Assembly (NCBI RefSeq): GCF_041320665.1
Contig: NZ_CP166730.1
Span: forward strand, 372,001 to 436,000
From: Comamonas sp. GB3 AK4-5
GTDB taxonomy: Bacteria > Pseudomonadota > Gammaproteobacteria > Burkholderiales > Burkholderiaceae_C
Length of the DNA stretch: 64,000 nt
Direction: 5' to 3'
Position numbers and translations under genes: made by a program. The notes beneath the pieces are model-generated. The model did not search any database, was not told where the DNA came from, and saw only the letters and a program-made list of their open reading frames with translations. Numbering within the stretch: the first letter of the stretch is position 1; the number at the start of each line of letters is the position of its first letter. Positions 7,081-16,111 of this stretch are shown piece after piece.

Positions 7081-8847
7081 ATGACATTTGCCATCCATGG
7101 CTTGGCTGTTTCCCGGGGTATTGCGATCGGCCGTGCCGTAGTCGTCGCGTCCAGTCGCATGGAGGTGCGGCACTACTTCATCCAGCCCGAGCAGGTTGCC
7201 AGCGAAATTGACCGTGCCCGCACAGCGCGTGACGCGGTCGTGGTGGAGCTCACCCGGCTGCTGGAGAGCATGCCCGCCGACGCGCCGGGCGAAGTCGCGG
7301 CCCTGCTGGAAGTGCACCTGATGCTGCTGCAGGACGAGGTGATGGAAAACGGCGTCAAGCAGTGGATCACCGAGCGCCTGTACAACGCCGAATGGGCGCT
7401 GACCACGCAGCTGGAAGTGATCTCGCGCCACTTCGATGAGATGGAGGACGACTACCTGCGCGAGCGCAAGTCCGATATGGAACAGGTGGTCGAGCGCATC
7501 TTGCGCCATATGCGTGGCGTGGCCAGCCCCGTGTCTGCCGATGCCTGCGTGGCGAAAACGCGGCGCGAGTCCGATGCGCAGGAGGTACTGTCCGACGACA
7601 TGGTGGACGCGCCCCTGGTGCTGGTCGCGCAAGACCTGTCCCCGGCCGACATGCTGCAGTTCAAACGCAGCGTGTTCGAAGGCTTTGTGACCGCCGTGGG
7701 CGGCAAGACCAGCCACACCGCCATCGTGGCGCGCAGCATGGACATTCCCGCCGTGGTGGGCGCGCGTGCGGCCAGCCAATTGGTGCGCCAGGACGACTGG
7801 GTGGTGATTGATGGCGATGCGGGCATCGTCATCGTCGACCCCTCGCCCATCTTGCTGGAGGAATACCAGTTCCGCCGCCGCCAGATGCGCCTGGAGCGCG
7901 AGCGCCTGACCCGTTTGCGCCACACTCCCGCGCATACGCTGGACGGACAGAAGATCGAGCTGCTGGCCAATATCGAGCAGCCCGAAGATGCGCCCACGGC
8001 CCTCAAGGCCGGCGCCATGGGCGTGGGCCTGTTCCGCAGCGAATTCCTGTTCATGGGGCGCAGCGGCAAGCTGCCGGGCGAAGAAGAGCAATACCAGGCC
8101 TACCGCGCCGCGCTGGAAGGCATGCAGGGCATGCCGCTGACGATACGCACCATCGACGTGGGGGCCGACAAGCCGCTGGAGGGCAAGATCAATCCTTCGC
8201 TCAACCCGGCGCTGGGCCTGCGGGCCATACGCTGGAGCCTGGCCGAACCGGTGATGTTCCGCACCCAGTTGCGTGCCATCTTGCGTGCGGCGGCGCATGG
8301 CAAGGTGAACCTGCTGTTCCCCATGGTGGCCCATCTCAGCGAAGTGGAGCAGACCCTGGCCCAGGTGCGCCTGGCCCAGTCCGAGCTGGATGCGCGTGGC
8401 ATGGTCCATGGCCCGGTGGCACTGGGTGCCATGATCGAGGTGCCGGCTGCCGCGCTGATGGTGCGCAGCTTTTTGCGCTACTTCGACTTCGTCTCCATAG
8501 GCACCAACGACCTGATCCAGTACACCTTGGCCATCGACCGCGCCGACGAGGCCGTGGCCGATCTCTACGACCCCTGGCACCCCGCCGTGCTGCAGTTGGT
8601 GGCCCAGGTGATTCGCGAGGCGAATGCGGCCGGCAAGGGCGTTTGCGTCTGTGGTGAAATGGCTGGCGATGTGGCCTTTACCAAGCTGCTGCTGGGCCTG
8701 GGGCTGCGCAGCTTTTCCATGCACCCGGCGCAGATTCTGTCGGTCAAGCAGGAGGTGTTGCGCGCTGACACCCGCAAGTTGCAGGAGTGGGCCCAGGCCG
8801 TGCTGGCGGCAGATGATCCGGCGGCGGTGTTGAAAAGTATTCCCTGA
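7081..8847 (+). CDS. ptsI: PTS enzyme I (phosphoenolpyruvate-protein phosphotransferase)
   Basis: EI transfers phosphate from phosphoenolpyruvate to HPr. The 588-aa protein has the N-terminal HPr-binding and swivelling domains with the active His212 in GGKTSHTAIVARS, then the PEP-binding TIM barrel. In the barrel, GLFRSEFLFM binds PEP, GTNDLIQYTLAIDR is the EI signature and VCVCGEMAGD carries the catalytic cysteine. The ATG follows AAAGGATTGCCGGC. Gene order EIIA-HPr-EI suggests one regulatory operon. The stop codon lies within the end of a dispersed repeat copy. Confidence 0.97.
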   Translation: MTFAIHGLAVSRGIAIGRAVVVASSRMEVRHYFIQPEQVASEIDRARTARDAVVVELTRLLESMPADAPGEVAALLEVHLMLLQDEVMENGVKQWITERLYNAEWALTTQLEVISRHFDEMEDDYLRERKSDMEQVVERILRHMRGVASPVSADACVAKTRRESDAQEVLSDDMVDAPLVLVAQDLSPADMLQFKRSVFEGFVTAVGGKTSHTAIVARSMDIPAVVGARAASQLVRQDDWVVIDGDAGIVIVDPSPILLEEYQFRRRQMRLERERLTRLRHTPAHTLDGQKIELLANIEQPEDAPTALKAGAMGVGLFRSEFLFMGRSGKLPGEEEQYQAYRAALEGMQGMPLTIRTIDVGADKPLEGKINPSLNPALGLRAIRWSLAEPVMFRTQLRAILRAAAHGKVNLLFPMVAHLSEVEQTLAQVRLAQSELDARGMVHGPVALGAMIEVPAAALMVRSFLRYFDFVSIGTNDLIQYTLAIDRADEAVADLYDPWHPAVLQLVAQVIREANAAGKGVCVCGEMAGDVAFTKLLLGLGLRSFSMHPAQILSVKQEVLRADTRKLQEWAQAVLAADDPAAVLKSIP

Positions 8848-8914
8848 GTGGCTTTGCGCCTCCTCCCTCATTCGCGCAAGCGTGGGAGGGAGCGGTCCTT
8901 GCGCGGTGCCCCGG
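8842..8914 (-). repeat. Dispersed repeat copy D (reverse orientation)
   Basis: Read on the minus strand it begins GGGGCACCGCGCAAGG and ends with CACTCAGGG, parallel to copies A, B and C. The arms CCTCCC and GGGAGG can form a hairpin. The TGA stop of ptsI lies in the CCCTGAG edge of the repeat. Confidence 0.7.
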
Positions 8915-8969
8915 CATGGGCAGGCGAAGTGGGGCTGCGGTGGTGGAAAACCATGCAAATTAAAAGTTA

Positions 8970-8999
8970 TTGAGATTCATTCTCAGTTGGTGCTATAAT
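8970..8999 (+). promoter_or_regulatory. Sigma-70 promoter overlapped by a Fur box
   Basis: The -35 TTGAGA (8970-8975), an 18-bp spacer and an extended -10 TGCTATAAT (hexamer 8994-8999) form a near-consensus promoter preceded by an A/T-rich stretch. The palindrome TGAGATTCATTCTCA (8971-8985) lies over the -35 and matches the Fur 7-1-7 core TGATAATNATTATCA at 11 of 14 positions. Fur with Fe(II) would block this promoter. Confidence 0.7.
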
Positions 9000-9005
9000 T
9001 GAACC

Positions 9006-9112
9006 CATGGAAGCAGCACACCGGCCCCGCAGGGGTTTGAAGGTGGCAGCCGCTTCCCATCGGTTTCATCGTGGGGCGACTCAGGGCCTGTAAAGCCCGA
9101 AGGTCGTTTTTT
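9006..9112 (+). ncRNA. Candidate Fur-regulated small RNA
   Basis: The transcript would start 7-8 nt after the -10 and end at an intrinsic terminator (9077-9112) about 107 nt later. The 5' part can pair over a distance (ATGGAAGC near 9007 with GCTTCCCAT near 9052) and contains a CCCC-GCA-GGGG hairpin. This is the layout of iron-starvation small RNAs such as RyhB or NrrF, but I see no sequence match to either. A 28-codon frame starts at the ATG at 9007, so a leaderless small protein is an alternative. Confidence 0.55.
9077..9112 (+). terminator. Intrinsic terminator of the small-RNA candidate
   Basis: The stem CGAC...GTCG (9077-9080/9103-9106) continues inward with GGGC...GCCC (9084-9087/9095-9098). 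It is followed by six T residues (9107-9112). Confidence 0.7.
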
Positions 9113-9356
9113 GCCAGCCAGCGGACTGCCCGGTTAGCCACGCAATTTTTTCCACCCGAAACCTGGTGCCGTCTTTGTGTGAAATCGCGCCTTGCAGGCT
9201 CTATCGCCGCAAGGCGTTGTTGTTTGTGGCTGTGTGCTTATGAGCTGCAAAAACAGGAGCTTGTTGCGCAGATCAGACCCAGGCATGGAGTTGTTTGGTA
9301 TCTGCCCTTGGCCTTGAGTAAGCGTTGATAGCTTCTGTTTCCGTAGCGCGGGCATA

Positions 9357-9387
9357 AAAAAGCCACCAGGCTGGCTGGTGGCTTTTT
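9357..9387 (-). terminator. Terminator downstream of lipA
   Basis: A perfect 13-bp inverted repeat (9357-9369/9375-9387, core GCCACCAG/CTGGTGGC) with a 5-nt loop has an A tract on one side and a T tract on the other. It is placed to end the leftward lipBA transcript. Confidence 0.88.
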
Positions 9388-9414
9388 GCATGGCGCTGGC
9401 CGCCTGGGTGCGGT

Positions 9415-10395
9415 TTACACGCCGGCGGCGTGGGCCTGTTGGTCGGCGTGGTAGCTGCTGCGCACCATGGCGCCCACGGCGGCGTGACTGAAGCCCATTT
9501 TGTAGGCCTCTTCTTCAAACATCTTGAAGGTGTCAGGGTGCACATAGCGGCGCACCGGCAGATGGCTATTGGTGGGCGCCAGGTACTGGCCAATGGTCAG
9601 CATGTCGATGTCATGGGCGCGCATATCGCGCATCACCTGCAGGATTTCCTCGTCGGTCTCGCCCAGGCCCACCATCAGGCCGCTCTTGGTCGGCACATTC
9701 GGGTGCAGGGCCTTGAACTTCTTCAGCAGGTTCAGAGAGAACTGGTAGTCGGAACCGGGGCGCGCTTCCCTGTACAGGCGGGGCGCGGTTTCCAGGTTGT
9801 GGTTCATCACATCGGGCGGCGCGGCCTTGAGGATTTCCAGGGCGCGGTCGTCGCGGCCTCGGAAGTCGGGTACCAGGATTTCGATCTGCGTGGTGGGCGA
9901 CAGGGCGCGGATGTTCTGAATGCACTCCACAAAGTGGCCGGAACCGCCATCGCGCAGATCGTCGCGGTCCACGCTGGTGATGACCACATAGTTCAGCTTG
10001 AGCGCGGCCACGGTGCGTGCCAGGTTCAGGGGCTCGTTCACGTCCAGCGGGTCGGGGCGGCCATGGCCCACGTCGCAGAAGGGGCAGCGGCGCGTGCACT
10101 TGTCGCCCATGATCATGAAGGTGGCCGTGCCCTTGCCAAAGCATTCGCCAATATTGGGGCAGCTGGCCTCTTCGCAGACGGTGTGCAGCTTGTTGCTGCG
10201 CAGAATGTCCTTGATCTCGTAGAAGCGTGTGCTGGGGCTGCCGGCCTTGACACGAATCCACTCGGGCTTCTTCAACACCTCGGCCTGCTCCACCTTCACG
10301 GGGATGCGGGCCAGCTTGGCGGCCGCTTTCTGCTTGGCCAGCGGGTTGTAGTTTTCGGCGGACTGCGCTTCGCGCACGACTTCATTGGTACTCAT
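9415..10395 (-). CDS. lipA: Lipoyl synthase
   Basis: LipA is a radical SAM enzyme that inserts two sulfur atoms into octanoyl groups on lipoyl domains of 2-oxoacid dehydrogenases and the glycine cleavage H protein. Both iron-sulfur sites are visible: the auxiliary cluster C74, C79 and C85, and the radical SAM triad CTRRCPFC (C100, C104, C107). The C terminus keeps the conserved RSSYHA. The 326-aa length is normal. It lies downstream of lipB on the same strand, with 147 bp and a repeat copy between them, and ends at a strong terminator. Confidence 0.98.
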   Translation of the reverse strand: MSTNEVVREAQSAENYNPLAKQKAAAKLARIPVKVEQAEVLKKPEWIRVKAGSPSTRFYEIKDILRSNKLHTVCEEASCPNIGECFGKGTATFMIMGDKCTRRCPFCDVGHGRPDPLDVNEPLNLARTVAALKLNYVVITSVDRDDLRDGGSGHFVECIQNIRALSPTTQIEILVPDFRGRDDRALEILKAAPPDVMNHNLETAPRLYREARPGSDYQFSLNLLKKFKALHPNVPTKSGLMVGLGETDEEILQVMRDMRAHDIDMLTIGQYLAPTNSHLPVRRYVHPDTFKMFEEEAYKMGFSHAAVGAMVRSSYHADQQAHAAGV

Positions 10396-10445
10396 GATGT
10401 CTCATTTCAATTGATCCAGCGCGCTTGCTTCAGTCCGCGCGCCTT

Positions 10446-10542
10446 GAGGCCAGGGCACCGCGCAAGGGCCGCCCCACAGCGTCGGTGCCATCCTCCTCTG
10501 GCCAAGCCAGGGAGGGAGAAGGCGCGCAGCGGCTCAGGGGTG
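10446..10542 (+). repeat. Dispersed repeat copy A
   Basis: The copy runs from GAGGCCAGGGCACCGCGCAA to GCGCGCAGCGGCTCAGGGG. It matches copies B and C in order and spacing. It fills the lipB-lipA gap and reaches the lipB stop codon. Confidence 0.8.
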
Positions 10543-11253
10543 TCATACAAGTCGGGTCATTAGCTGGTGGCCCAGCACATGGGCGACTTCGTCCCAGCTG
10601 GTCTGGACGCCCATTGTAGAAAGGTCCACCGTGGGCAGCCCGGCATAGCCACAAGGGTTGATGCGGGTGTAGGGCTCCAGGTCCATGGCTGCATTCAGCG
10701 CCAGACCGTGGTAGCTGCTGTGGCGGCTGACCTTGATGCCCAGGGCGGCGATCTTGCCCAGGCCGCTGAAGTCGGGCTCGGGCGCTGCGCTGCCGGGCAC
10801 GCGTTGCATGGGGCGCTGCTCCAGCCGGGCGTGGCTGCGCGGATCATCCAGGCGCACATAAATGCCGGGAGCGCCGGCCACACGGTGGCCGGTCACGCCA
10901 AAGTGGGCCAGGGTGCGGATGGCGGCTTCTTCCAGGCGGTAGACATATTCCTTGACGAAATAGCCCCGGCGCTGCAAATCCAGCAACGGATAGGCCACTA
11001 CCTGGCCGGGGCCGTGGTAGGTGACCTGGCCGCCGCGGTTGGTGGCCACCACCGGAATGTCGCCTGTATGCAACAAATGATCGGTTTTGCCAGCCAACCC
11101 TTGTGTGAAGGTCGGGGGGTGCTCGCAAATCCAGAGCTGGTCTGGCGTATCTGCCGTGCGTGTGCGCGTGAACTCCTGCATGGCCTGCACGGTGGGGCCA
11201 TAGGCCACCCGCCCGATGAGCCGGGCATCCAGGGGCAGGGCGCAGGGACTCAC
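10543..11253 (-). CDS. lipB: Octanoyl-[acyl carrier protein]:protein octanoyltransferase
   Basis: LipB transfers octanoate from acyl carrier protein to lipoyl domains, the step before LipA. The 236-aa protein shows the [12 protein letters not shown] motif, the lysine block [15 protein letters not shown] and the thioester-forming cysteine C201 in INPCGYAGL. The GTG start at 11253 is set by a 4-nt overlap with the stop of the DUF493 gene, indicating coupled translation. The stop codon directly abuts repeat copy A. Confidence 0.97.
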   Translation of the reverse strand: MSPCALPLDARLIGRVAYGPTVQAMQEFTRTRTADTPDQLWICEHPPTFTQGLAGKTDHLLHTGDIPVVATNRGGQVTYHGPGQVVAYPLLDLQRRGYFVKEYVYRLEEAAIRTLAHFGVTGHRVAGAPGIYVRLDDPRSHARLEQRPMQRVPGSAAPEPDFSGLGKIAALGIKVSRHSSYHGLALNAAMDLEPYTRINPCGYAGLPTVDLSTMGVQTSWDEVAHVLGHQLMTRLV

Positions 11254-11546
11254 AGCACGACCTTGACCATGGGATGGGCGGTGAGGGCGCGGTACAGATT
11301 GTCCAGCTGCTCGCGGCTGGTGGCGGTGATGGTGATGGTCACGCCCAGGTATTTGCCGGAGCTGCTGGGGCGCAGTTCCACGGAGGATGCGTCGAAAGCA
11401 GGATCGAATTCCTCTGCCACCTTGGTGATGGCGTGCACGAAATCATCGGTCTTGATGCCCATCACCTTGATGGGAAATTGAGACGGATATTCGATCAGCG
11501 AGTCCTTGCGAGGATCCGGCGAGGCTGGCGTGGTGGTGTCGTTCAT
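11250..11546 (-). CDS. DUF493 family protein (YbeD-like)
   Basis: A 98-aa cytoplasmic protein of the DUF493/YbeD family with an ACT-like alpha-beta fold: FPIKVMGIK, then a helix, then [23 protein letters not shown]. Members are often found upstream of lipB, as here, which suggests a role linked to lipoylation; the biochemical function is not known. An ATG three codons upstream (11555) is an alternative start. The stop overlaps the lipB GTG. Confidence 0.9.
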   Translation of the reverse strand: MNDTTTPASPDPRKDSLIEYPSQFPIKVMGIKTDDFVHAITKVAEEFDPAFDASSVELRPSSSGKYLGVTITITATSREQLDNLYRALTAHPMVKVVL

Positions 11547-11693
11547 ATATGTCAATCGAAGGTACAGACGCCCAAGCGCCAGGGCTTTGCTGGCGATGGA
11601 CGGGATTGTGCGGTATCGTTGCGCCCGTTTGAGGCGGGGTAGGACGAGTCCTAGCCAAGCATGCGTAAATTCCCGAGTCCAAGAGGGTTCACC

Positions 11694-11724
11694 CTGACGT
11701 GGCGAACGGGTTTCTACTTATAAT
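11694..11724 (+). promoter_or_regulatory. Probable promoter of the atp operon
   Basis: A perfect -10 TATAAT (11719-11724) lies 46 bp before atpI. The best -35 is CTGACG (11694-11699) with a long 19-bp spacer, so the -35 assignment is weak. Confidence 0.5.
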
Positions 11725-11770
11725 CAGAGGCTTTGTGAAAGTTCGGGTCTGCTGAGGTCGCTATCTACAA

Positions 11771-12247
11771 ATGAACAAAAAAGCACCCTGGCAGGATGAA
11801 CTTGAGGCGCAAGACGAGGATTTCAAGCCTTTGACGCCCGAAGAGGCGCAAGCATGGCGCCGGCGCAATCCGCCGGTGTCGGTCTGGCGCATCGTGGCAG
11901 GCCAGGTCGCCGTGGGGGCGCTGGTGGCTTTGCTGGCGTGGGGCATCAGCGGACAGGCCCGTGTGGGTTGGTCTGCTGCTTACGGTGCGTTGTGCGTGGC
12001 GATACCCGCAGTCATTTTTGCCCGCGGTGTTACGCGAGGCGGCATGGCAGTTGGCGCTGGTGCCGCGATGACGCGCCTCTTTGGTTGGGAATTGGTCAAG
12101 CTGGTGCTGTGCATTGCCATGATGGCGGCCGCACCGCATGTGGTACGAGACCTGAGCTGGCTGGCGTTGTTGGCCGGCGTGGTCGCAGTGATGAAAACGT
12201 ACTGGATTGCACTGTTGGTGCGCTCTGGTGTCCGAAAAACCGTTTGA
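11771..12247 (+). CDS. atpI: ATP synthase subunit I
   Basis: A small membrane protein of 158 aa encoded first in the atp operon. AtpI helps assemble the c-ring and is not part of the finished enzyme. A charged N-terminal part (about 40 aa) precedes four hydrophobic segments: IVAGQVAVGALVALLAWGI, AAYGALCVAIPAVIFA, LVKLVLCIAMMAAA and LALLAGVVAVMKTYWIALL. atpB follows after 21 nt. The assignment rests on position plus composition, since AtpI proteins diverge strongly. Confidence 0.88.
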   Translation: MNKKAPWQDELEAQDEDFKPLTPEEAQAWRRRNPPVSVWRIVAGQVAVGALVALLAWGISGQARVGWSAAYGALCVAIPAVIFARGVTRGGMAVGAGAAMTRLFGWELVKLVLCIAMMAAAPHVVRDLSWLALLAGVVAVMKTYWIALLVRSGVRKTV

Positions 12248-12268
12248 AGATTGAGAAGAGAGTTGACG

Positions 12269-13132
12269 ATGGCCGCTGATGCGCACGCCCCAACTGCAAG
12301 TGAATACATCGTTCACCACTTGCAACACCTGCAAAACATCAAGCAGAAGTCCGTCATTGATTTCTCGGTAGTCAACTACGACTCCGTTGCAGTGTCCGTC
12401 GTCCTGGGCTTTTTGAGCCTGTTCGTGCTGTGGCTGGCTGCACGCAAGGCGCACTCCGGCGTGCCGGGCCGCTTCCAGGCTGCTGTCGAAATGCTGGTCG
12501 AAATGGTGGACAACCAGGCCAAGGCCAACATCCACAACGCCGAATCGCGCAAGTTCATCGCTCCGCTGGCACTCACGGTGTTCGTGTGGATCTTCATGAT
12601 GAACGCCATGGACTTGCTGCCCGTGGACCTGCTGCCCGTGCTGTGGCAAGGCGCCACCGGCGACGGCCACGCCTATCTGCGCGTTGTGCCTACCGCCGAC
12701 CTGTCGACCACGCTGGGTCTGTCCACCGCCGTGCTGGTGCTGTGCCTGATCTACTCGGTGAAGATCAAGGGCGCTGGTGGCTGGGCGCATGAGCTGGTGA
12801 CCGCCCCGTTCGGCACCTCCAAGAATCCTATCTTTGCCGTGGTCCTGGGTGTGATTAACCTGGCCATGCAAATCATTGAATACGTTGCCAAGACCGTCTC
12901 GCATGGCATGCGACTGTTCGGCAATATGTACGCTGGTGAGTTGGTGTTCATGCTGATTGCCCTGATGGGTGGCGCAGCAGCCATGTCGCTCTCTGGTGTG
13001 TTGCTCCCTGTGGGGCACATCATTGCAGGCTCTATCTGGGCGATCTTTCACATTCTGATCATCACCCTGCAGGCCTTCATTTTCATGATGCTGACGCTGA
13101 TTTACCTCGGCCAGGCGCATGAAGCCCACTGA
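12269..13132 (+). CDS. atpB: ATP synthase subunit a (Fo)
   Basis: Subunit a forms the two proton half-channels next to the c-ring. The essential arginine is R215 in SHGMRLFGNMYAGE, and the C-terminal helix carries the ALQAFIFMMLTLIYLGQA block. The 287-aa length fits betaproteobacteria. The start is the ATG at 12269; six in-frame codons upstream overlap the intergenic ribosome-binding region and were not used. Confidence 0.97.
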   Translation: MAADAHAPTASEYIVHHLQHLQNIKQKSVIDFSVVNYDSVAVSVVLGFLSLFVLWLAARKAHSGVPGRFQAAVEMLVEMVDNQAKANIHNAESRKFIAPLALTVFVWIFMMNAMDLLPVDLLPVLWQGATGDGHAYLRVVPTADLSTTLGLSTAVLVLCLIYSVKIKGAGGWAHELVTAPFGTSKNPIFAVVLGVINLAMQIIEYVAKTVSHGMRLFGNMYAGELVFMLIALMGGAAAMSLSGVLLPVGHIIAGSIWAIFHILIITLQAFIFMMLTLIYLGQAHEAH

Positions 13133-13165
13133 CCTTTCCCCTTCACTTTTCAACCTTTCCTCTAA

Positions 13166-13429
<264 letters not shown>

Positions 13430-13464
13430 GCTCCGATCAACGCCCTAGATAGAAAGGTGTTGCC

Positions 13465-13935
13465 GTGAGTATCAACGCGACCCTGTTCGTTCAGGCCATT
13501 GTTTTCCTGATCCTGGTGCTGTTCACGATGAAGTTCGTGTGGCCCCCGATCGCGAAGGCGTTGGATGAGCGAGCCCAGAAAATCGCCGATGGCCTCGCTG
13601 CTGCCGACAAGGCCAAGTCCGAGCTGACCGCTGTCAACCAGCGCGTTGAGCAAGAACTGAGCCAGACGCGCAACGAATCAGCTTCGCGGCTTGCGGACGC
13701 CGACCGTCGCGCCCAGGCCATCGTCGAAGAGGCCAAGGCCCGTGCTACAGAAGAAGGCAGCAAGATTGTTGCCGCTGCCCGTGCAGAAGCCGCGCAGCAA
13801 GCTGTTGCAGCCCGCGAAGCCCTGCGTGAGCAAGTGGCTGCGCTGGCAGTGAAGGGCGCCGAGCAGATCCTCCGCAAGGAAGTGAACGCCGGTGTCCACA
13901 CTGATCTGCTGAACCGCCTGAAGACAGAGCTGTAA
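13465..13935 (+). CDS. atpF: ATP synthase subunit b (Fo stalk)
   Basis: Subunit b is the peripheral stalk: one N-terminal membrane helix ([29 protein letters not shown] region) and a long charged coiled coil rich in Ala, Glu, Lys and Gln. The 156-aa length equals the E. coli protein. Translation starts at GTG (13465), placed after GAAAGG. There is no upstream ATG in frame before the atpE stop. Confidence 0.97.
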   Translation: MSINATLFVQAIVFLILVLFTMKFVWPPIAKALDERAQKIADGLAAADKAKSELTAVNQRVEQELSQTRNESASRLADADRRAQAIVEEAKARATEEGSKIVAAARAEAAQQAVAAREALREQVAALAVKGAEQILRKEVNAGVHTDLLNRLKTEL

Positions 13936-13946
13936 GGAACGCAAAA

Positions 13947-14486
13947 ATGGCAGAACTCGCCACCATTGCCCGCCCTTACGCTGAAGCATTGTTCAAAGCC
14001 TGCGCCGATCAAGGCGCAGATTTGGGCAGCACTGTCGCTTGGGTGGAGGAATTGGCGGCGATTGCCGCCAACCCGCAATTGCGCCAACTGGCCGACAACC
14101 CCAACGTGTCGCAGACGCAAGTCTTCGACCTGATCACGGGTGTGGCCAAGTCGGCATTGCCCGAGTCCGCACGCAATTTCTTGCGTGTGATTCTCGAAAA
14201 CGGCCGTCTGGATGCGCTGCCCGAAGCGGCAGCCCAGTTCCGCAGCCTCGTGAACAGCAAGAGCGGCTCCTCGGATGCCGTGGTGTACAGCGCCTTCCCT
14301 ATGACGGATGCCGCGCTGGCCGAGCTGGGCGCCACGCTGGAAAAGCGCTTTGGCCGTAAGCTGAATCTCTCCGTGAAGCTGGATGAGTCGCTGATCGGCG
14401 GCGTTCGCGTCGTGGTGGGCGACGAGGTGCTGGACACCTCCGTCAAAGCCCGTCTGGAACAAATGAAAGCGGCCCTCACCGCGTAA
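13947..14486 (+). CDS. atpH: ATP synthase subunit delta (F1)
   Basis: Delta caps the F1 head and joins it to the b stalk. This 179-aa protein has the typical start [15 protein letters not shown] and the C-terminal signature [20 protein letters not shown]. It follows atpF after 11 nt and precedes atpA by 47 nt. Confidence 0.97.
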   Translation: MAELATIARPYAEALFKACADQGADLGSTVAWVEELAAIAANPQLRQLADNPNVSQTQVFDLITGVAKSALPESARNFLRVILENGRLDALPEAAAQFRSLVNSKSGSSDAVVYSAFPMTDAALAELGATLEKRFGRKLNLSVKLDESLIGGVRVVVGDEVLDTSVKARLEQMKAALTA

Positions 14487-14533
14487 TGCGCGCTTGAGGT
14501 CTCGGCTAATACACAAGAAAGAAGGAAAGAGTC

Positions 14534-16093
14534 ATGCAACTCAATCCCGCAGAAATTTCTGAACTGATCAAGAGCCGCATCGAAGGGCTGGCTGCTAGCA
14601 CGGACGTCCGCAACCAAGGTACCGTGGTCTCCGTGACCGACGGTATCGTGCGCGTGCACGGCCTGTCGGATGTGATGGCTGGCGAAATGCTGGAATTCCC
14701 CGCCGGTGCCGATGGTCAGCCTTCCTACGGTCTGGCCCTGAACCTGGAGCGCGACTCCGTGGGCGCCGTGATTCTGGGTGCTTATGAGCACATCTCCGAA
14801 GGCGCCACCGTGAAGTGCACGGGCCGCATTCTGGAAGTGCCCGTGGGCCCCGAACTGGTGGGCCGCGTGGTGAACGCCCTGGGTCAGCCTATCGACGGCA
14901 AGGGCCCGATCAACGCCAAGATGACCGACGTGATCGAAAAGGTCGCTCCTGGTGTGATCGCCCGTCAATCCGTGGACCAGCCGCTGCAAACCGGCATCAA
15001 GTCCATCGACTCGATGGTGCCCGTGGGCCGTGGCCAGCGCGAGCTGATCATTGGTGACCGTCAGACCGGCAAGACTGCCGTGGCCATTGACGCCATCATC
15101 AACCAAAAGGGTCAAGGCGTGACCTGCGTGTACGTGGCGATTGGTCAGAAGGCTTCTTCGATCAAGAACGTGGTGCGCGCGCTGGAACAAGCTGGCGCGA
15201 TGGAATACACCATCGTCGTGGCTGCGACCGCCTCCGAATCCGCTGCCATGCAGTACGTGTCGGCCTACTCCGGCTGCACCATGGGCGAATACTTCCGCGA
15301 CCGCGGCGAAGACGCCCTGATCGTGTATGACGACCTGTCCAAGCAGGCCGTGGCCTACCGTCAAGTCTCGCTGCTGCTGCGCCGTCCTCCCGGACGTGAA
15401 GCTTTCCCCGGCGACGTGTTCTATCTCCACAGCCGTCTGCTGGAGCGTGCCGCTCGCGTGAACGCCGACTACGTCGAAGCTTTCACCAAGGGTGAAGTGA
15501 AGGGCAAGACCGGTTCTTTGACCGCGCTGCCCATCATCGAAACCCAAGCCGGTGACGTGTCTGCCTTCGTGCCTACCAACGTGATCTCGATCACCGACGG
15601 CCAGATCTTCCTGGAAACCAGCCTGTTCAACGCCGGTATCCGTCCCGCTATCAACGCCGGTATCTCGGTGTCCCGCGTGGGTGGTGCTGCTCAGACCAAG
15701 CTGGTCAAGGGCCTGTCCGGCGGTATCCGTACCGACCTGGCGCAGTACCGTGAACTGGCTGCGTTCGCGCAGTTCGCTTCCGACCTGGACGAAGCCACCC
15801 GCAAGCAGCTGGACCGCGGTGCCCGCGTGACCGAGCTGCTGAAGCAAGCACAGTACTCGCCACTGTCGACCGCACTGATGGGCGTGTCGCTGTTCGCAGT
15901 GAACAAGGGTTTCATGGACGACATCGAAGTCAAGCAAGTGCTGGCTTTCGAATCCGGCCTGCACCAGTTCTTGAAGAGCAGCTACTCCGCCCTGTTGGAC
16001 CGCCTGAACGAAAAGCGTGCTTTCGACAAGGAAGGCAAGGACGAGGCCGAATTGACCGCCGCTGTCGCTGCGTTCAAGAAGTCGTTCGCTTAA
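14534..16093 (+). CDS. atpA: ATP synthase subunit alpha (F1)
   Basis: The alpha subunit carries the non-catalytic nucleotide sites. The P-loop GDRQTGKT is at residues 174-181, and the segment [20 protein letters not shown] includes the alpha arginine finger region. The length of 519 aa is a few residues above the E. coli protein (513). The start [16 protein letters not shown] is family-typical and follows AAGGAAAGAG. Confidence 0.98.
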   Translation: MQLNPAEISELIKSRIEGLAASTDVRNQGTVVSVTDGIVRVHGLSDVMAGEMLEFPAGADGQPSYGLALNLERDSVGAVILGAYEHISEGATVKCTGRILEVPVGPELVGRVVNALGQPIDGKGPINAKMTDVIEKVAPGVIARQSVDQPLQTGIKSIDSMVPVGRGQRELIIGDRQTGKTAVAIDAIINQKGQGVTCVYVAIGQKASSIKNVVRALEQAGAMEYTIVVAATASESAAMQYVSAYSGCTMGEYFRDRGEDALIVYDDLSKQAVAYRQVSLLLRRPPGREAFPGDVFYLHSRLLERAARVNADYVEAFTKGEVKGKTGSLTALPIIETQAGDVSAFVPTNVISITDGQIFLETSLFNAGIRPAINAGISVSRVGGAAQTKLVKGLSGGIRTDLAQYRELAAFAQFASDLDEATRKQLDRGARVTELLKQAQYSPLSTALMGVSLFAVNKGFMDDIEVKQVLAFESGLHQFLKSSYSALLDRLNEKRAFDKEGKDEAELTAAVAAFKKSFA

Positions 16094-16111
16094 ACCGGAC
16101 GAGGAGCCATC

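Larger units (their letters stand above)
8848..9414. other. Gene-free stretch between ptsI and lipA
   Basis: These 567 bp contain no convincing protein gene. They hold repeat copy D, a Fur-box promoter, the terminated small-RNA candidate, a second perfect hairpin (9188-9195 with 9209-9216, CGCCTTGC/GCAAGGCG, followed by TTGTTGTTTG) and the lipA terminator. Between 9217 and 9356 I see nothing. Confidence 0.7.

Noticed and set aside
9188..9216. Second hairpin as the end of the small RNA
   Set aside because: It lies 76 bp beyond a better terminator with six T, and its own tail is TTGTTGTTTG. It could still serve as a backup.
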